64,000 nucleotides of DNA from BJHQ01 sp964654285 (GCA_964654285.1 CAZZJC010000018.1:1-64000), one strand, 5' to 3'. Shown: positions 16,401-24,590, numbered from the stretch's first letter. Notes: generated from the sequence alone by a model not told the origin. Program-made: numbers and translations.

Positions 16401-16592
16401 GACCGCCTGCACGCCCTTCTGGCACCGGGTTGGCGCGAACGGGTGACCGCCCGCGCAGCCGTGAAGGACACCGTGGAAAACCTGCTCGATGCCGGACTGC
16501 CCCGGGCTTACACGCCCGAGGTCTTCAAGACCAAGTCGGCACGGGTGTTCCAGCATCTCATCGACCGGGACGGGATGAGCAGCACGGGCTGA
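13410..16592 (+). CDS. hsdR: Type I restriction endonuclease/translocase subunit HsdR
   Basis: The 1060-aa protein is the ATP-driven translocase and nuclease of the type I complex. It has an N-terminal PD-(D/E)XK nuclease (CRPDIVGF then WVLIECKAP, ExK at 162-164). A superfamily 2 motor follows, with Walker A QGSGKS (from 303), DEAH (407-410), AFTGTPL, and motif VI in QTIARANRVWG. A C-terminal helical region contacts HsdM. The start ATG 13410 has no strong ribosome site; a TTG at 13356 is possible but adds no conserved sequence. It is separated from hsdMS by the kinase/HIRAN pair and a gap, so it probably has its own promoter, a common safety arrangement for restriction. Confidence 0.95.
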   Translation: MTSPDSEVALVELPACDLLAGMGWAVVDASRETFGAAGTLGRADVREAVLVPRLRAALLRLNPGLPAEGITAAIEAVIRDRSGLALVAANRELYDLVKDGVLVEVPDPRGGRQEVRAVVVDWRQPAANDFLAVRQLTVQGPLYTCRPDIVGFVNGLPWVLIECKAPAVAVRRGFDENLSSYKHPLNGIPRLCAHNALLIATNGTDGRIGSLTADWDRFSQWKRISHEDEPRRVSLEVLLRGVCEPGRLLDLVEHFTVFTDLPAAGTVKVIGQNHQVLGVNAALAALREKPADDPRLGVFWHTQGSGKSYSMLFFAQKVLRLLPGSWTFVVLTDRTELDDQIAQAFARSGALGEDDARHCQAGSSAHLRELLSGNHRYVFTLIHKFRCDPGTVHPRLSDRRDIIVLADEAHRSQYDTLALNLRSALPNARFLAFTGTPLIAGEEATRQVFGDYVSRYDFQQSVEDNATKPLFYENRTPELKITNPDLDADLLAAVEAADLDEDDERALAKALGRNYEVLTRQTRLATIARDIVRHFLGRGFQGKAMVVCLDKATALRMHDLVRQAWLTERQRVGAELEKILRQTPNEAVITEQQRVQERLVILRSTDMALVVSPGQNEIEQMRALGERLGVPLDIVPHRQRMAEEDLEERFKDPKDPLRLVFVCAMWLTGFDAPACSTVYLDKPMRNHTLMQTIARANRVWGEDKRCGLIVDYANVFAALEKALAIYGAGQGGERPVTDKAGLIVDLNAAIAEAVALAQRHQVDVPALAASTSLTRLQRLADAVHGLITPDTVRTEFLAAVRVADGLFKAVLPDRRAEPVQPLHAALTLIADQIRERTRTDTDIGAVLTRMQSILDTGVETGGIAEGPARQIDLSRIDFARLRDGFKNNPRRHTDLETLKAAVAGRLARMLRVNRTRTEYLARFEELVARYNDGSRTIDDLFAEMLALCRDLDAEDQRHVRERLSDDELVIFDLLTRPDPVLNGEERDTVKRVVRQLHDRLHALLAPGWRERVTARAAVKDTVENLLDAGLPRAYTPEVFKTKSARVFQHLIDRDGMSSTG

Positions 16593-16694
16593 ACGGCCGG
16601 GGTTTCGTGGGTTGCGAGGGAGACCGGCGTGAAGGTCGCTGCGGCTGAACGCCGTCGTGGCCGCGGAAACCTTCCCGTCCGCAGCGACTATTCA

Positions 16695-16830
16695 GGATTC
16701 ACCAACAGGTTGACGGATAGAGCCTGGATCGGCGGGCCTCGGCCCGCACGAATCTCCGGTTGTCACCTAGGGATCAATCACTCGCGGCCATCGGAATCGA
16801 ACCTGGGTTCGTCAACCTGTTGGTGGATCC
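16695..16830. repeat. 136-bp element with about 21-bp inverted ends (MITE- or terminator-like)
   Basis: GGATTCACCAACAGGTTGAC at 16695-16714 (plus one more base) is the inverse of the sequence at 16810-16830 with one mismatch. The interior has a GCGGGC/GCCCGC hairpin and no ORF. It lies between convergent hsdR and cysA, at the edge of the restriction island. It could be a small non-autonomous mobile element or a long bidirectional terminator. Confidence 0.5.
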
Positions 16831-16864
16831 TCGGTAAATGGCGTTGGCGGGGCAGCGGAAGAGG

Positions 16865-17959
16865 TCAGATCTGGTAGTCGACCACGGTCTCCTGGCTGCG
16901 GTCGTAGACCTCGTAGCGTGAGAATCCGATGAAGACCTCGTCGCCGGCGCGCAGGGCGAGTTCGTTCTGGCGGTCGTGGCTGATCTCGGCCTCGACGCGG
17001 TGCTGGTCGTCGCTGCGTTCGAGTTCGATCCGCACGGTCGGCCCGGCGGCGGCGACCTCGATCACCTTGGCGGGGATGAGACAGATCGGATCGCGGCGGC
17101 GTTCGATCTCGACATCGTGCGGGCGGACGAAGACGGCGAGGTCGTCCGTCTTGGGCGGGGTGTGGTCCCATGACGGGGTGACGACGAGGTCGCCGACCTT
17201 GGCGTGCGTGGTGCCGGCGACGCGGCCGTTGAAGACATTGACGCTGCCCAGGAATCGGTGCACGAACGGCGTCGCGGGATGGTGGTAGACCTGATGCGGC
17301 GCACCGGACTGTTCGATGCGGCCCTTGTTGAACACCACCACCCGGTCGGCGACCTCCAGGGCCTCCTCCTGGTCGTGGGTGACGAAGACGCTGGTGACAT
17401 GCACCTCGTCGTGCAGGCGGCGCAGCCAGCGGCGGAGTTCTTTGCGCACCTGCGCGTCGAGCGCCCCGAAGGGCTCGTCGAGGAGCAGCACCTTGGGTTC
17501 GACCGCCAGCGCGCGCGCGAGCGCCACGCGCTGGCGTTGGCCGCCGGAAAGCTGGCTGGGAAGACGGTGCGCATAGCCGTCGAGCTGGACCAGCTTGAGC
17601 AGGTCCCGGGCTTTCGCCTCGGCCTCGGCCTGCGTCGGGCGTTCGTGCTTCGGTTTGACGGTCAGGCCGAAGGTCACGTTCTCGAGCACCGTCATGTGGC
17701 GGAAGAGCGCGTAGTGCTGGAAGACGAAGCCGACCTTGCGGTGCTGCGGGGTGTCGTGGGTGGCGTCGACGCCATGCAGTTCGACCCGGCCGGCATCGGG
17801 GATCTCGAGGCCGGCGATGATGCGCAGCAGGGTGGTCTTGCCGGAGCCCGACGGCCCGAGCAGGGCGACGAGTTCGCCGTCGGGGATCTCGAGGCTGACA
17901 TCATCGAGGGCGGTGAAGGCGCCGAAACGCTTGGTGATGTGCGAGACGACGATGCTCAC
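16865..17959 (-). CDS. cysA: Sulfate/thiosulfate ABC transporter ATPase CysA
   Basis: The 364-aa ATPase powers sulfate import through CysTW. Residues 1-240 are the nucleotide-binding domain: Walker A GPSGSGKT (35-42), signature LSGGQRQRVALARAL, Walker B LLLDEP and the H-loop VTHDQEEAL. The remaining about 120 residues form the TOBE-type regulatory domain. The GTG start at 17959 overlaps the cysW stop (GTGA). Neighbouring sbp, cysT and cysW define the substrate as sulfate or thiosulfate. Confidence 0.93.
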   Translation of the reverse strand: MSIVVSHITKRFGAFTALDDVSLEIPDGELVALLGPSGSGKTTLLRIIAGLEIPDAGRVELHGVDATHDTPQHRKVGFVFQHYALFRHMTVLENVTFGLTVKPKHERPTQAEAEAKARDLLKLVQLDGYAHRLPSQLSGGQRQRVALARALAVEPKVLLLDEPFGALDAQVRKELRRWLRRLHDEVHVTSVFVTHDQEEALEVADRVVVFNKGRIEQSGAPHQVYHHPATPFVHRFLGSVNVFNGRVAGTTHAKVGDLVVTPSWDHTPPKTDDLAVFVRPHDVEIERRRDPICLIPAKVIEVAAAGPTVRIELERSDDQHRVEAEISHDRQNELALRAGDEVFIGFSRYEVYDRSQETVVDYQI

Positions 17960-19098
17960 GGCTTTTCCCCTACCTGCCTGCTCAGGCGATGTTCCACCAC
18001 CGTCTTGACCGCCAGGGTCACCAGCGCGAGGCCGGCGAGGAGCGAGGCGATGGCGAAGGCGGAAGCGAACTGGTATTCGTTGAAGAGGATCTCGATGTGC
18101 AGCGGCATGGTGTTGGTCTGGCCGCGGATGTGGCCCGAGACCACGCTGACCGCGCCGAATTCGCCCATCGCCCGCGCATTGCAGAGGATGAGGCCGTAGA
18201 GCAGACCCCATTTCACGTTCGGGATGGTGATGCGCCAGAAGATGGTCCAGCCGCCCGCGCCGAGGCTCATCGCCGCCTGTTCCTCCTCCTGGCCGACCGA
18301 CTGCATCACCGGGATGAGTTCGCGCGCGACGAACGGGAAGGTCACGAAGGCGGTGGCGAGGGCGATGCCCGGGGTGGCGAAGATCACCGGCAGGTCGTGC
18401 TCGGTCGCGAGCCAGTCCGCGATGGTGGCGACCTGACGGGTTCCGTCGGCGGTGACCAGGGGCTGGAACACGTCACTGAATATCGATGCGTACCACGCCA
18501 GCACCGGGCCATTCTCGATCAGGATCGCCAGGGCCAGGGCCGCCAGGCCGACCCACCAGAGCCAGCCTGGACGCTTGTCCGTGGCCCAGCTCCAGATGCC
18601 GTAGATGACCCAGGCGGCAGCCCCCAGCGTCGTCACCCACCACAGGGTCGGCCAGATGAAGGCGACCGGACGGCCGCCAGCCCAGCCCTGGGCCCCGAAG
18701 ATGAGGACGAAGACCAGGCCGGCGATGACCGGCGAGATCGCGAAGGGCAGATCGATGAGGGTGAGCAGCAGGGATTTGCCGGGAAAACGGAAGCGCGTCA
18801 CCAGCCAGGCGGCAGCCACGCCGAAAATGGTGTTCGCCGCCAACGAGATGAACGCGGCGATGAGGGTCAGCTTGATCGCGGCGAGTGCGACCGGTTCGCT
18901 CAGGGCCTTGAAATAGACCGCCAGTCCCTTGCGGAACGCCTCATGGAACACCACGGCCAGCGGCAGCAGGAGGAACGTCGAGAGGAACAGCAGCACGGTG
19001 CCGATGAGCAGCCAGCGCACCCAGCGCGGTTCGCTGAGGCCGGCCCGCTGCGGTGGCGGCGCCGCGAGCGCCCCATGACCGACGGGAGCGCCGCTCAT
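17956..19098 (-). CDS. cysW: Sulfate ABC transporter permease CysW with an about 95-residue insertion
   Basis: The 380-aa inner-membrane permease pairs with CysT. Conserved parts include DLPFAISPVIAGLVFVLIFG (111-135 region) and the EAA loop ending near LGAGGWTIFWRITIPN. Typical CysW is under 300 residues. Here residues about 142-236 insert between GAQGW and VIFATPGIALATAF, with Trp-rich hydrophobic segments that look like one or two extra membrane spans. The start overlaps the cysT stop (ATGA) and the stop overlaps cysA (GTGA), so the four genes form one operon with sbp. Confidence 0.92.
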   Translation of the reverse strand: MSGAPVGHGALAAPPPQRAGLSEPRWVRWLLIGTVLLFLSTFLLLPLAVVFHEAFRKGLAVYFKALSEPVALAAIKLTLIAAFISLAANTIFGVAAAWLVTRFRFPGKSLLLTLIDLPFAISPVIAGLVFVLIFGAQGWAGGRPVAFIWPTLWWVTTLGAAAWVIYGIWSWATDKRPGWLWWVGLAALALAILIENGPVLAWYASIFSDVFQPLVTADGTRQVATIADWLATEHDLPVIFATPGIALATAFVTFPFVARELIPVMQSVGQEEEQAAMSLGAGGWTIFWRITIPNVKWGLLYGLILCNARAMGEFGAVSVVSGHIRGQTNTMPLHIEILFNEYQFASAFAIASLLAGLALVTLAVKTVVEHRLSRQVGEKP

Positions 19099-20015
19099 GG
19101 CCTGTCCCCGGCGCGGCGTTCAGCCCAGCGCTGCAGGAAGTTGACGGTCAGCAGCATCATGAAGCTCACCACCAGCATCGCCGCGCCGAGCGCGGTGGCG
19201 CCCTGGTAGTCGTACTCCTCCAGCTTGATGATGATGAGATGCGGGACGATCTCGGTCTCGAGGTACTTGGAACCCGAGATGAACACCACGGATCCGTACT
19301 CGCCGATCGCGCGCGCGAAGGCGAGGGCGAAACCGGTGATGATGGCTGGCAGGAGTTCGGGCAGGATGATCCGGAAGATGATCTGCCAGCGGTTGGCGCC
19401 CAGGCAGGCGGCGGCTTCCTCGGTCTCCTTGGAGATCTCTTCGAGCACCGGTTGCACGGTGCGGATGACGAAGGGCAGGCCGATGAAGGTCAGGGCGACG
19501 CCGATGCCGAACTGGGTGTAGTTGACCGGAAAGCGCAGGTAGTCGTACCATTGCCACAGGGCAGGATCGTCCGGACGCACGCCGAGCACCAGGCCGGAGG
19601 GATCGAGCCAGCCGCCGATCCAGCCATTGGGGGCGAAAAGGGCGGTGAGGCTGATGCCGGCGACGGCGGTGGGCAGGGCGAAGGGCAGATCGACGATGGC
19701 GTCGAAGAAGCGCCGGCAGGGGAAGCGATACCGCACCAGCACCCAGGCGGTCAACAGGCCGAAGACCAGATTGACCAGGGCCGCGACCAGGCTGACGCCG
19801 AAGGTGACCTGGAAGGCATGGAGCACCCGGGGAGTGGATAACTTGTCCCACAGCCCGGACAAACCCAGGCCGCTGGCGTGGATGAACAGGGCCGCCAGCG
19901 GAATGAGCACCAGCACGCTGAGCCAGGTGACGGTGACGCCCAGGCTCAGCCCGAAGCCGGGCAGGATGCCGAGGCGCGAACGCCAGCGTCGAGTCAGAGG
20001 GATGGGAGAGGTCAT
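19095..20015 (-). CDS. cysT: Sulfate ABC transporter permease CysT (CysU)
   Basis: The 306-aa protein has about six membrane spans, the DLPFALPTAVAGI segment and the EAA motif around EEAAACLGANRWQIIFRI, which docks on CysA. It forms the sulfate channel with CysW. It starts at ATG 20015, 81 bp after sbp, with a strong hairpin in the gap, and overlaps cysW by ATGA. The sequence is close to family length, with a short extra segment after APNGWIGG. Confidence 0.93.
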   Translation of the reverse strand: MTSPIPLTRRWRSRLGILPGFGLSLGVTVTWLSVLVLIPLAALFIHASGLGLSGLWDKLSTPRVLHAFQVTFGVSLVAALVNLVFGLLTAWVLVRYRFPCRRFFDAIVDLPFALPTAVAGISLTALFAPNGWIGGWLDPSGLVLGVRPDDPALWQWYDYLRFPVNYTQFGIGVALTFIGLPFVIRTVQPVLEEISKETEEAAACLGANRWQIIFRIILPELLPAIITGFALAFARAIGEYGSVVFISGSKYLETEIVPHLIIIKLEEYDYQGATALGAAMLVVSFMMLLTVNFLQRWAERRAGDRP

Positions 20016-20035
20016 GGATTCGCTGCAAGCGGAAA

Positions 20036-20070
20036 CCCTCCGGATCCCCGTCGTGGCGGGATCCGGAGGG
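20036..20070 (-). terminator. Intercistronic hairpin between sbp and cysT
   Basis: A perfect 13-bp stem (CCCTCCGGATCCC / GGGATCCGGAGGG) with a 9-nt loop lies just after the sbp stop. There is a short TTT on the minus-strand 3' side. It may stabilise the sbp message or partly terminate transcription, giving more binding protein than permease. Confidence 0.6.
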
Positions 20071-20096
20071 GGGATTCGCGGTGGCAGAAGCGACGA

Positions 20097-21095
20097 TTAC
20101 TTCTTGGCGTTGATGCTGTCAAACACGCCGCCATCGCCGAAGTGCGTCTTCTGCGCCTTCTGCCAGCCGCCGAAGACCTCATCGATGGTGAACAGGGCCA
20201 CGTTGGCGAACCTGTTCTTATGCTTTTCCAGCACGGCCGGATCGCGCGGGCGGTAGTGGTGCTTGGCGGCGATTTCCTGGCCTTCGGGAGAGTAGAGGTG
20301 CTTCAGGTAGGCCTCGGCCACCGCACGGGTGCCCTTCCTGTCGACGTTCTTGGCGACCACCGCGACCGGCGGCTCGGCGAGGATGCTGACCGACGGGGTG
20401 ACGATCTCGAACTTGGCCGCATTGTCGCCCTGGGTTACGAGATGGGCCTCGTTTTCCCACGACAGCAAGACGTCGCCGATTCCGCGTTCCGTGAAGGTGA
20501 TGGTCGAACCGCGCGCGCCGGTGTCGAGCACCGGGACGTGCTTGAACAATTCCGTGACGAACGCCTTGGCCTTGGCCTCGTCGTTGCCGTTCTGCTTCAG
20601 CGCCCAGCCCCAGGCGGCGAGGTAGTTCCAGCGCGCCCCGCCCGAGGTCTTCGGGTTCGGGGTGATCACCTTCACATCCGGCTTGATCAGATCACCCCAA
20701 TCCTTGATGCCCTTGGGATTGCCCTTGCGGACCAGGAAGACGATGGTGCTGGTGTAGGGAGAGGCGTTGTTGGGCAGCTTGGTCTGCCAATCCGCAGCCA
20801 GCAGCTTGCCCTTTTCAGCGATGACATCGATGTCGTAGGCCAGGGCGAGCGTGACCACGTCGGCGGCGAGGCCATCGATCACTGCGCGGGCCTGCTTGCC
20901 CGAACCGCCGTGGCTCTGGTCGATCTGCACCGACTTGCCGGCGGTCTTCTGGTAATACTCGGCGAAGGCCTTGTTGAAATCGGTGTAGAATTCGCGGGTC
21001 GGATCGTAGCTGACGTTCAGCAACGAGAAGTCGGCCGCGGGCAGGCTTGCCGTGACGGCAAGGGCGACGGACATGAGGAAGGTGCGGAGCGACAT
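20097..21095 (-). CDS. sbp: Periplasmic sulfate-binding protein
   Basis: The 332-aa protein has a signal peptide (MSLRTFLMSVALAVTASLPA). The mature part carries family segments such as NVSYDPTREFY, QSHGGSGKQARAVIDGL, VVTLALAYDID, NPKTSGGARWNYLAAWGWAL and WENEAHL. It binds sulfate in the periplasm and delivers it to CysTW-CysA. AGGA lies upstream of ATG 21095. The gene heads the operon behind a predicted promoter and an about 195-nt leader. Confidence 0.95.
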   Translation of the reverse strand: MSLRTFLMSVALAVTASLPAADFSLLNVSYDPTREFYTDFNKAFAEYYQKTAGKSVQIDQSHGGSGKQARAVIDGLAADVVTLALAYDIDVIAEKGKLLAADWQTKLPNNASPYTSTIVFLVRKGNPKGIKDWGDLIKPDVKVITPNPKTSGGARWNYLAAWGWALKQNGNDEAKAKAFVTELFKHVPVLDTGARGSTITFTERGIGDVLLSWENEAHLVTQGDNAAKFEIVTPSVSILAEPPVAVVAKNVDRKGTRAVAEAYLKHLYSPEGQEIAAKHHYRPRDPAVLEKHKNRFANVALFTIDEVFGGWQKAQKTHFGDGGVFDSINAKK

Positions 21096-21297
21096 GGGAT
21101 TCCTACGAGATGGCTGCGTTTTTGGGGGGACGGTGATGCTACGCAGGATTCAACCACAACAGCAGTGGCGCCAGGTCATGGCCGGGCGTCGGGTACGATC
21201 GACGAGAGCAGGACATGCGGTGGAAGGACTGGACATGCGTGCCTTCTGGGGAGGTCTCTGGGCCCGATCGCCCGTTCGCGTAACTGTTCGAGTTGTA

Positions 21298-21325
21298 TCT
21301 ATATAGCGAATTTCGTTGGAGTCAA
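21298..21325 (-). promoter_or_regulatory. Sigma70-like promoter of the sulfate operon
   Basis: On the minus strand TTGACT (21320-21325) is followed after 16 nt by TATAGA (21298-21303). This predicts a leader of roughly 195 nt before sbp. I looked for SAM-type riboswitch landmarks in that leader and saw none; it contains two copies of GCATGTCC. Confidence 0.5.
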
Positions 21326-22051
21326 TTGGTGGATCGACGCGCCTGCCGAGCCGCGTCCGGAGTGGGAGATGACCAGGTAAAATGAGACAGCGTCCAAGGA
21401 TTCCATGCATGAATCAGTGGATCGGCGATCAGTGCGCGCCGATTCCCGCCACCGTCGTTATGGTGATACGAATGGTCGTTACGGCCTCCGATCCGGGTGT
21501 GGCTGTTGCCATGCGGCTTCGGCTCGACAGCGCGCGCGGCGTCAGTGGCCGCGCCGGTTGTCGGTCGGCATGCGGGAATGTACCGCTCTCGCGCGCCCTC
21601 GTGACCGAACCAGGCGAGATGCTGCTCGCCCAACTCTTCAGGCGCCCTTGGAGTCTTATCCCGTATCTGTTTCCGGGATCTGGTCCTGGAACGGTGGGGG
21701 GCGCGCGCCTGACCATGGTCCTGGTCACGCATGGGGTTGACGATGCGATATGCCGGAGCCGGGCCGCCTTGCAAAGAACTTGTCGTAACGTGTTGCATCA
21801 CAGGCACCCAATGTGAACGGTTCTTCGCCGAATGGTCCAGCCGGAGCGCTGGTAAGGGCAGGCTGCTTGGATCCCTATTTGATCGTGATCCCAACCAGGA
21901 CGCATCCGGCTCGCTGATCTCGCTCGTTCCCGTTGAACGGTCCCGCGTCCGAACGCCTCGGTTCCAGCAAGGATAACCATGTCCATTCCCATCCGCCTCG
22001 CCGAGGAGGGGTCAACAAGCACTGGGAAAACCGGGCAAGGACGCTTGCTCC
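21326..22051. other. Gap of about 725 bp without a supported gene
   Basis: ORFs occur on both strands (for example 21382-21816 plus and 21322-21894 minus) but none has a clear ribosome site, recognisable motif or coding-like codon pattern. Base composition here is more mixed than in neighbouring genes. It may be a degraded gene, or an upstream regulatory region of the sulfate operon. Confidence 0.4.
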
Positions 22052-23044
22052 TCACCCCACTCCGCACGCCTGATCGATCTCCTTCAGCTCGTCGGCGGTG
22101 AACGCGAGGTTGGCGACGGCGTCGAGGTTCTCATCGAGTTGCGCGACGGAACTCGCTCCGATCAGCACCGAGGTCACGCGCGGGTCCTTGAGCAGCCAGG
22201 CGATGGACAGCTGGGCGAGGGTCTGGCCCCGGCGGGCGGCGATGGGTTCCAGCCGGCGCGCGGCTTCGATCTTGGCTGCGTTCTTCTCCAGGGTTTCGCG
22301 GGTCAGGCCGCCGTTGCCCTGGTTCTGCACCGCGCGCGAATCCGGCGGCAGGCCGTTGCGGTAGCGGCCGGCGAGGATGCCCTGTTCGAGCGGAGAGAAG
22401 GCGATGACGCCGACGCCGCGCGGGCCGGTGGTCGGCAGCACCTCGCGCTCGGCCCGGCGGTCGAGCAGGCTGTAGCGCGGCTGGTGCAGGGTGATCGGCG
22501 CGAAACCGCGGTGCTGGACGATGTCCAGGGCGCGGGTCAGGCGGGGGTCGGGATAGTTCGACAATCCGGCGTAGAGCGCCTTGCCCTGACGCACGAGGTG
22601 GTCGAGCGCGCCGAGGGTCTCCTCCAGGTCGGTCTCGGGATCCGGGCGGTGGGAATAGAAGAGGTCGACCTGGTCGAGGCCCAGGCGTCTGAGCGACTGC
22701 TCGCACGACTGGATGAGGTATTTGCGCCCGCCGCCGTCGCCGTACGGCCCCGGCCACATGCGGTGCCCGGCCTTGGTCGAGACGACGATCTGCTCGCGCG
22801 GCAGGTCCTTCAGGATGCGGCCGAACAGGCTTTCGCTCGCCCCGGCCGGGGTGCCGTAGTTGTTTGCCAGGTCGAAATGCGTGACCCCGCGCGCGAAGGC
22901 GCGCAGGATGATGTCCCGCGCCACGGATTCGTCGCGGTAGCTGCCCATGCCCTGCCACAGGCCGAGGCTGATCGCGGGCAGCAGAAGGCCCGAACCGCCG
23001 CAGCGGCGGTAGGGCATGGCGACGGATCCGGTGGCGGTGGGCAT
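22052..23044 (-). CDS. Aldo-keto reductase, YghZ/Gpr-like
   Basis: The 330-aa NADPH-dependent reductase has the AKR tetrad: Asp and Tyr in THFDLANNYGTP, Lys in VVSTKAGHRMW, and His in DLFYSHRPDP. The WPGPYG/GGGRKYL segment and C-terminal Ser/Arg cofactor-binding LIGASSVAQLDEN fit the L-glyceraldehyde-3-phosphate reductase (YghZ/Gpr) subgroup that detoxifies small aldehydes. The start ATG 23044 (GGAG 9 nt upstream) is preferred over an upstream ATG at 23092 that adds unconserved residues. It diverges from the phosphatase gene. The exact substrate is not known. Confidence 0.9.
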   Translation of the reverse strand: MPTATGSVAMPYRRCGGSGLLLPAISLGLWQGMGSYRDESVARDIILRAFARGVTHFDLANNYGTPAGASESLFGRILKDLPREQIVVSTKAGHRMWPGPYGDGGGRKYLIQSCEQSLRRLGLDQVDLFYSHRPDPETDLEETLGALDHLVRQGKALYAGLSNYPDPRLTRALDIVQHRGFAPITLHQPRYSLLDRRAEREVLPTTGPRGVGVIAFSPLEQGILAGRYRNGLPPDSRAVQNQGNGGLTRETLEKNAAKIEAARRLEPIAARRGQTLAQLSIAWLLKDPRVTSVLIGASSVAQLDENLDAVANLAFTADELKEIDQACGVG

Positions 23045-23187
23045 GGGCAAGGCTCCGCGCCGGATGGTGGGCGGATGGGTGGAGCGCGCCATGGCCGAGC
23101 GCGGCGACGACCCCGCGGCTTCGCGCTGGTACGCGCCAGGGCGGAGGATTGATCCCCCGCAGACCGGCGTACAAGCCGACCATCGTC

Positions 23188-23850
23188 ATGAAAACCGCTG
23201 TTTCCCGCTTCGCCGTCTTCGATCTCGATGGAACCCTGGTCGACAGCCGCGCCGACCTGGCGGCGGCGGCGAACGCGGCGCGCGCGGCGCTCGGCCTGGC
23301 GCCGTGGCCGGTGGACGCGGTGGTGCGCTGCATCGGTGAAGGCGCGCAGAACCTGATCAAGGGCGTGACGCCGGATGAGCCGGCCGAGCGGCGCGAGCTC
23401 GCCATGGCGGCCTTCAAGGCCCACTACGCGGCGCACTGCTGCGATGCCACGCCGGTCTACGCCGGGGTGGTCGCGCTGCTCGACCGCCTGGCGACGGCGG
23501 GCTGGCGGCTTGCGGTGCTGACCAACAAGCCGGACGGCTTTTCCCGCGACATCCTGGCCCACCACGGCCTGGCCGCGCGCTTCGCCGCGATCGTCGGCGG
23601 CGATCAGGGGCGCAAACCCGATCCGACCGGCCTCAACCGCCTGATCGCCGACGCCGGATCCGCGCCGGCGCACACCTGGATGATCGGCGACCACCACACC
23701 GACATCCAGGTCGGCCGCGCCGCCGGGTGCCGCACGCTCTGGGCCGGCTGGGGCTTCGGCCGGCTGGAAGGCCAGGTGCCGCACGCCACCGCCGCCGATC
23801 CGCCCAGCGCCGGCCGGGTGCTGCTGGATGGGCCATGGCCGGCGGGCTGA
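23188..23850 (+). CDS. HAD-family phosphoglycolate phosphatase (Gph-like)
   Basis: The 220-aa hydrolase has HAD motif I FDLDGTLVDS (11-20, Asp nucleophile and acid/base), motif II VLTNKP, and motif III/IV in GRKPDPTGL and MIGDHHTDIQ. The cap between motifs I and II is the helical C1 type of Gph/PGP enzymes, which dephosphorylate 2-phosphoglycolate. The start ATG 23188 is chosen because the conserved core follows within ten residues. It overlaps aat by 16 nt, so the two are likely co-translated. Substrate is inferred from the family only. Confidence 0.88.
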   Translation: MKTAVSRFAVFDLDGTLVDSRADLAAAANAARAALGLAPWPVDAVVRCIGEGAQNLIKGVTPDEPAERRELAMAAFKAHYAAHCCDATPVYAGVVALLDRLATAGWRLAVLTNKPDGFSRDILAHHGLAARFAAIVGGDQGRKPDPTGLNRLIADAGSAPAHTWMIGDHHTDIQVGRAAGCRTLWAGWGFGRLEGQVPHATAADPPSAGRVLLDGPWPAG

Positions 23851-24560
23851 CGCCGGCACCGGCCGGTCGGAACCGGCCGATCCTCGATGCCGATGGCAGC
23901 GAGGTGACACCGGAGCTGATCCTCACCGCCTACCGCCAGCGCTGCTTCCCGATGGCGGACAGCCGTCGCGGCAGGATCCGCTGGTACCGGCCGACCGTGC
24001 GCGCGGTGATCACCTGGGATCGCTTCAAGGTGCCGGAAAGCCTGGTGAAGACCATGCGCCGGCATCCCTACCGCTATACCTGCGACACCGCCTTCGCCGC
24101 CGTGATCGCGGCCTGCGCCGAGCGCACCAGCACCTGGATCAGCCGCGACATCGAACGCCTGTACGTCGCCCTGCACGAACGCGGCGTCGCGCATTCGCTG
24201 GAAGCCTGGGATGCGTCGGGCGCGCTCGTCGGCGGCCTCTACGGCCTGGCGATCGGCAGCTGCTTCTGCGGCGAGAGCATGTTCCACCGCGCCGACGATG
24301 CCGCCAAGATCGCGGTGGTGCTGCTCGTCGAGCGCCTGCGGAAGCAGGGCTTCCGCGTGCTCGACTGCCAGCAGCAGACGCCGCACATGGAGCGCTTCGG
24401 CGCCTATGAGATCCCGGATGCGGCCTATGCCGCGCTGCTCGGCGACGGCGCGGACGATCTCGAGTTCGGCCCGACCGGGGAATGGGATCCGGGGCCGATC
24501 GCGAGCAGGACGGGAATGCAGGGGGAAACGCCAGCGGGGACGGCGGGCACGGACATCTGA
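23835..24560 (+). CDS. aat: Leucyl/phenylalanyl-tRNA-protein transferase Aat
   Basis: The 241-aa enzyme adds Leu or Phe from tRNA to N-terminal Arg/Lys of proteins, marking them for ClpS/ClpAP. Family blocks are clear: LTAYRQRCFPMAD near residue 35, RWYRP, CAERTSTWIS, HERGVAHSLEAWD, GGLYGLAIGSCFCGESMF and CQQQTPHMERFGA. It starts inside the end of the phosphatase gene, 16-nt overlap. The C-terminal about 25 residues are Gly/Thr/Pro-rich and unconserved. Confidence 0.93.
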   Translation: MAGGLTPAPAGRNRPILDADGSEVTPELILTAYRQRCFPMADSRRGRIRWYRPTVRAVITWDRFKVPESLVKTMRRHPYRYTCDTAFAAVIAACAERTSTWISRDIERLYVALHERGVAHSLEAWDASGALVGGLYGLAIGSCFCGESMFHRADDAAKIAVVLLVERLRKQGFRVLDCQQQTPHMERFGAYEIPDAAYAALLGDGADDLEFGPTGEWDPGPIASRTGMQGETPAGTAGTDI

Positions 24561-24590
24561 GGCGCACCTCGGCGTCCTTGGCCGGGGCTG

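Noticed and set aside
13173..16556. 1127-aa minus-strand ORF
   Set aside because: Mirror of hsdR; composition is His/Gln/Gly/Arg-rich with no domain. The hsdR frame has all catalytic motifs.
16785..16815. tRNA-like 3' end (GGTTCGATTCC on the minus strand) near the RM island edge
   Set aside because: The flanking bases do not pair as a T stem, and no anticodon arm or acceptor strand is present; likely chance.
21096..21297. SAM-type riboswitch in the sulfate operon leader
   Set aside because: I looked for the conserved SAM-I and SAM-II sequence blocks and did not find them.
21382..21894. Overlapping ORFs on both strands in the gap upstream of the sulfate operon
   Set aside because: No ribosome sites, no motifs, and frames on both strands are equally open; insufficient support for a gene.
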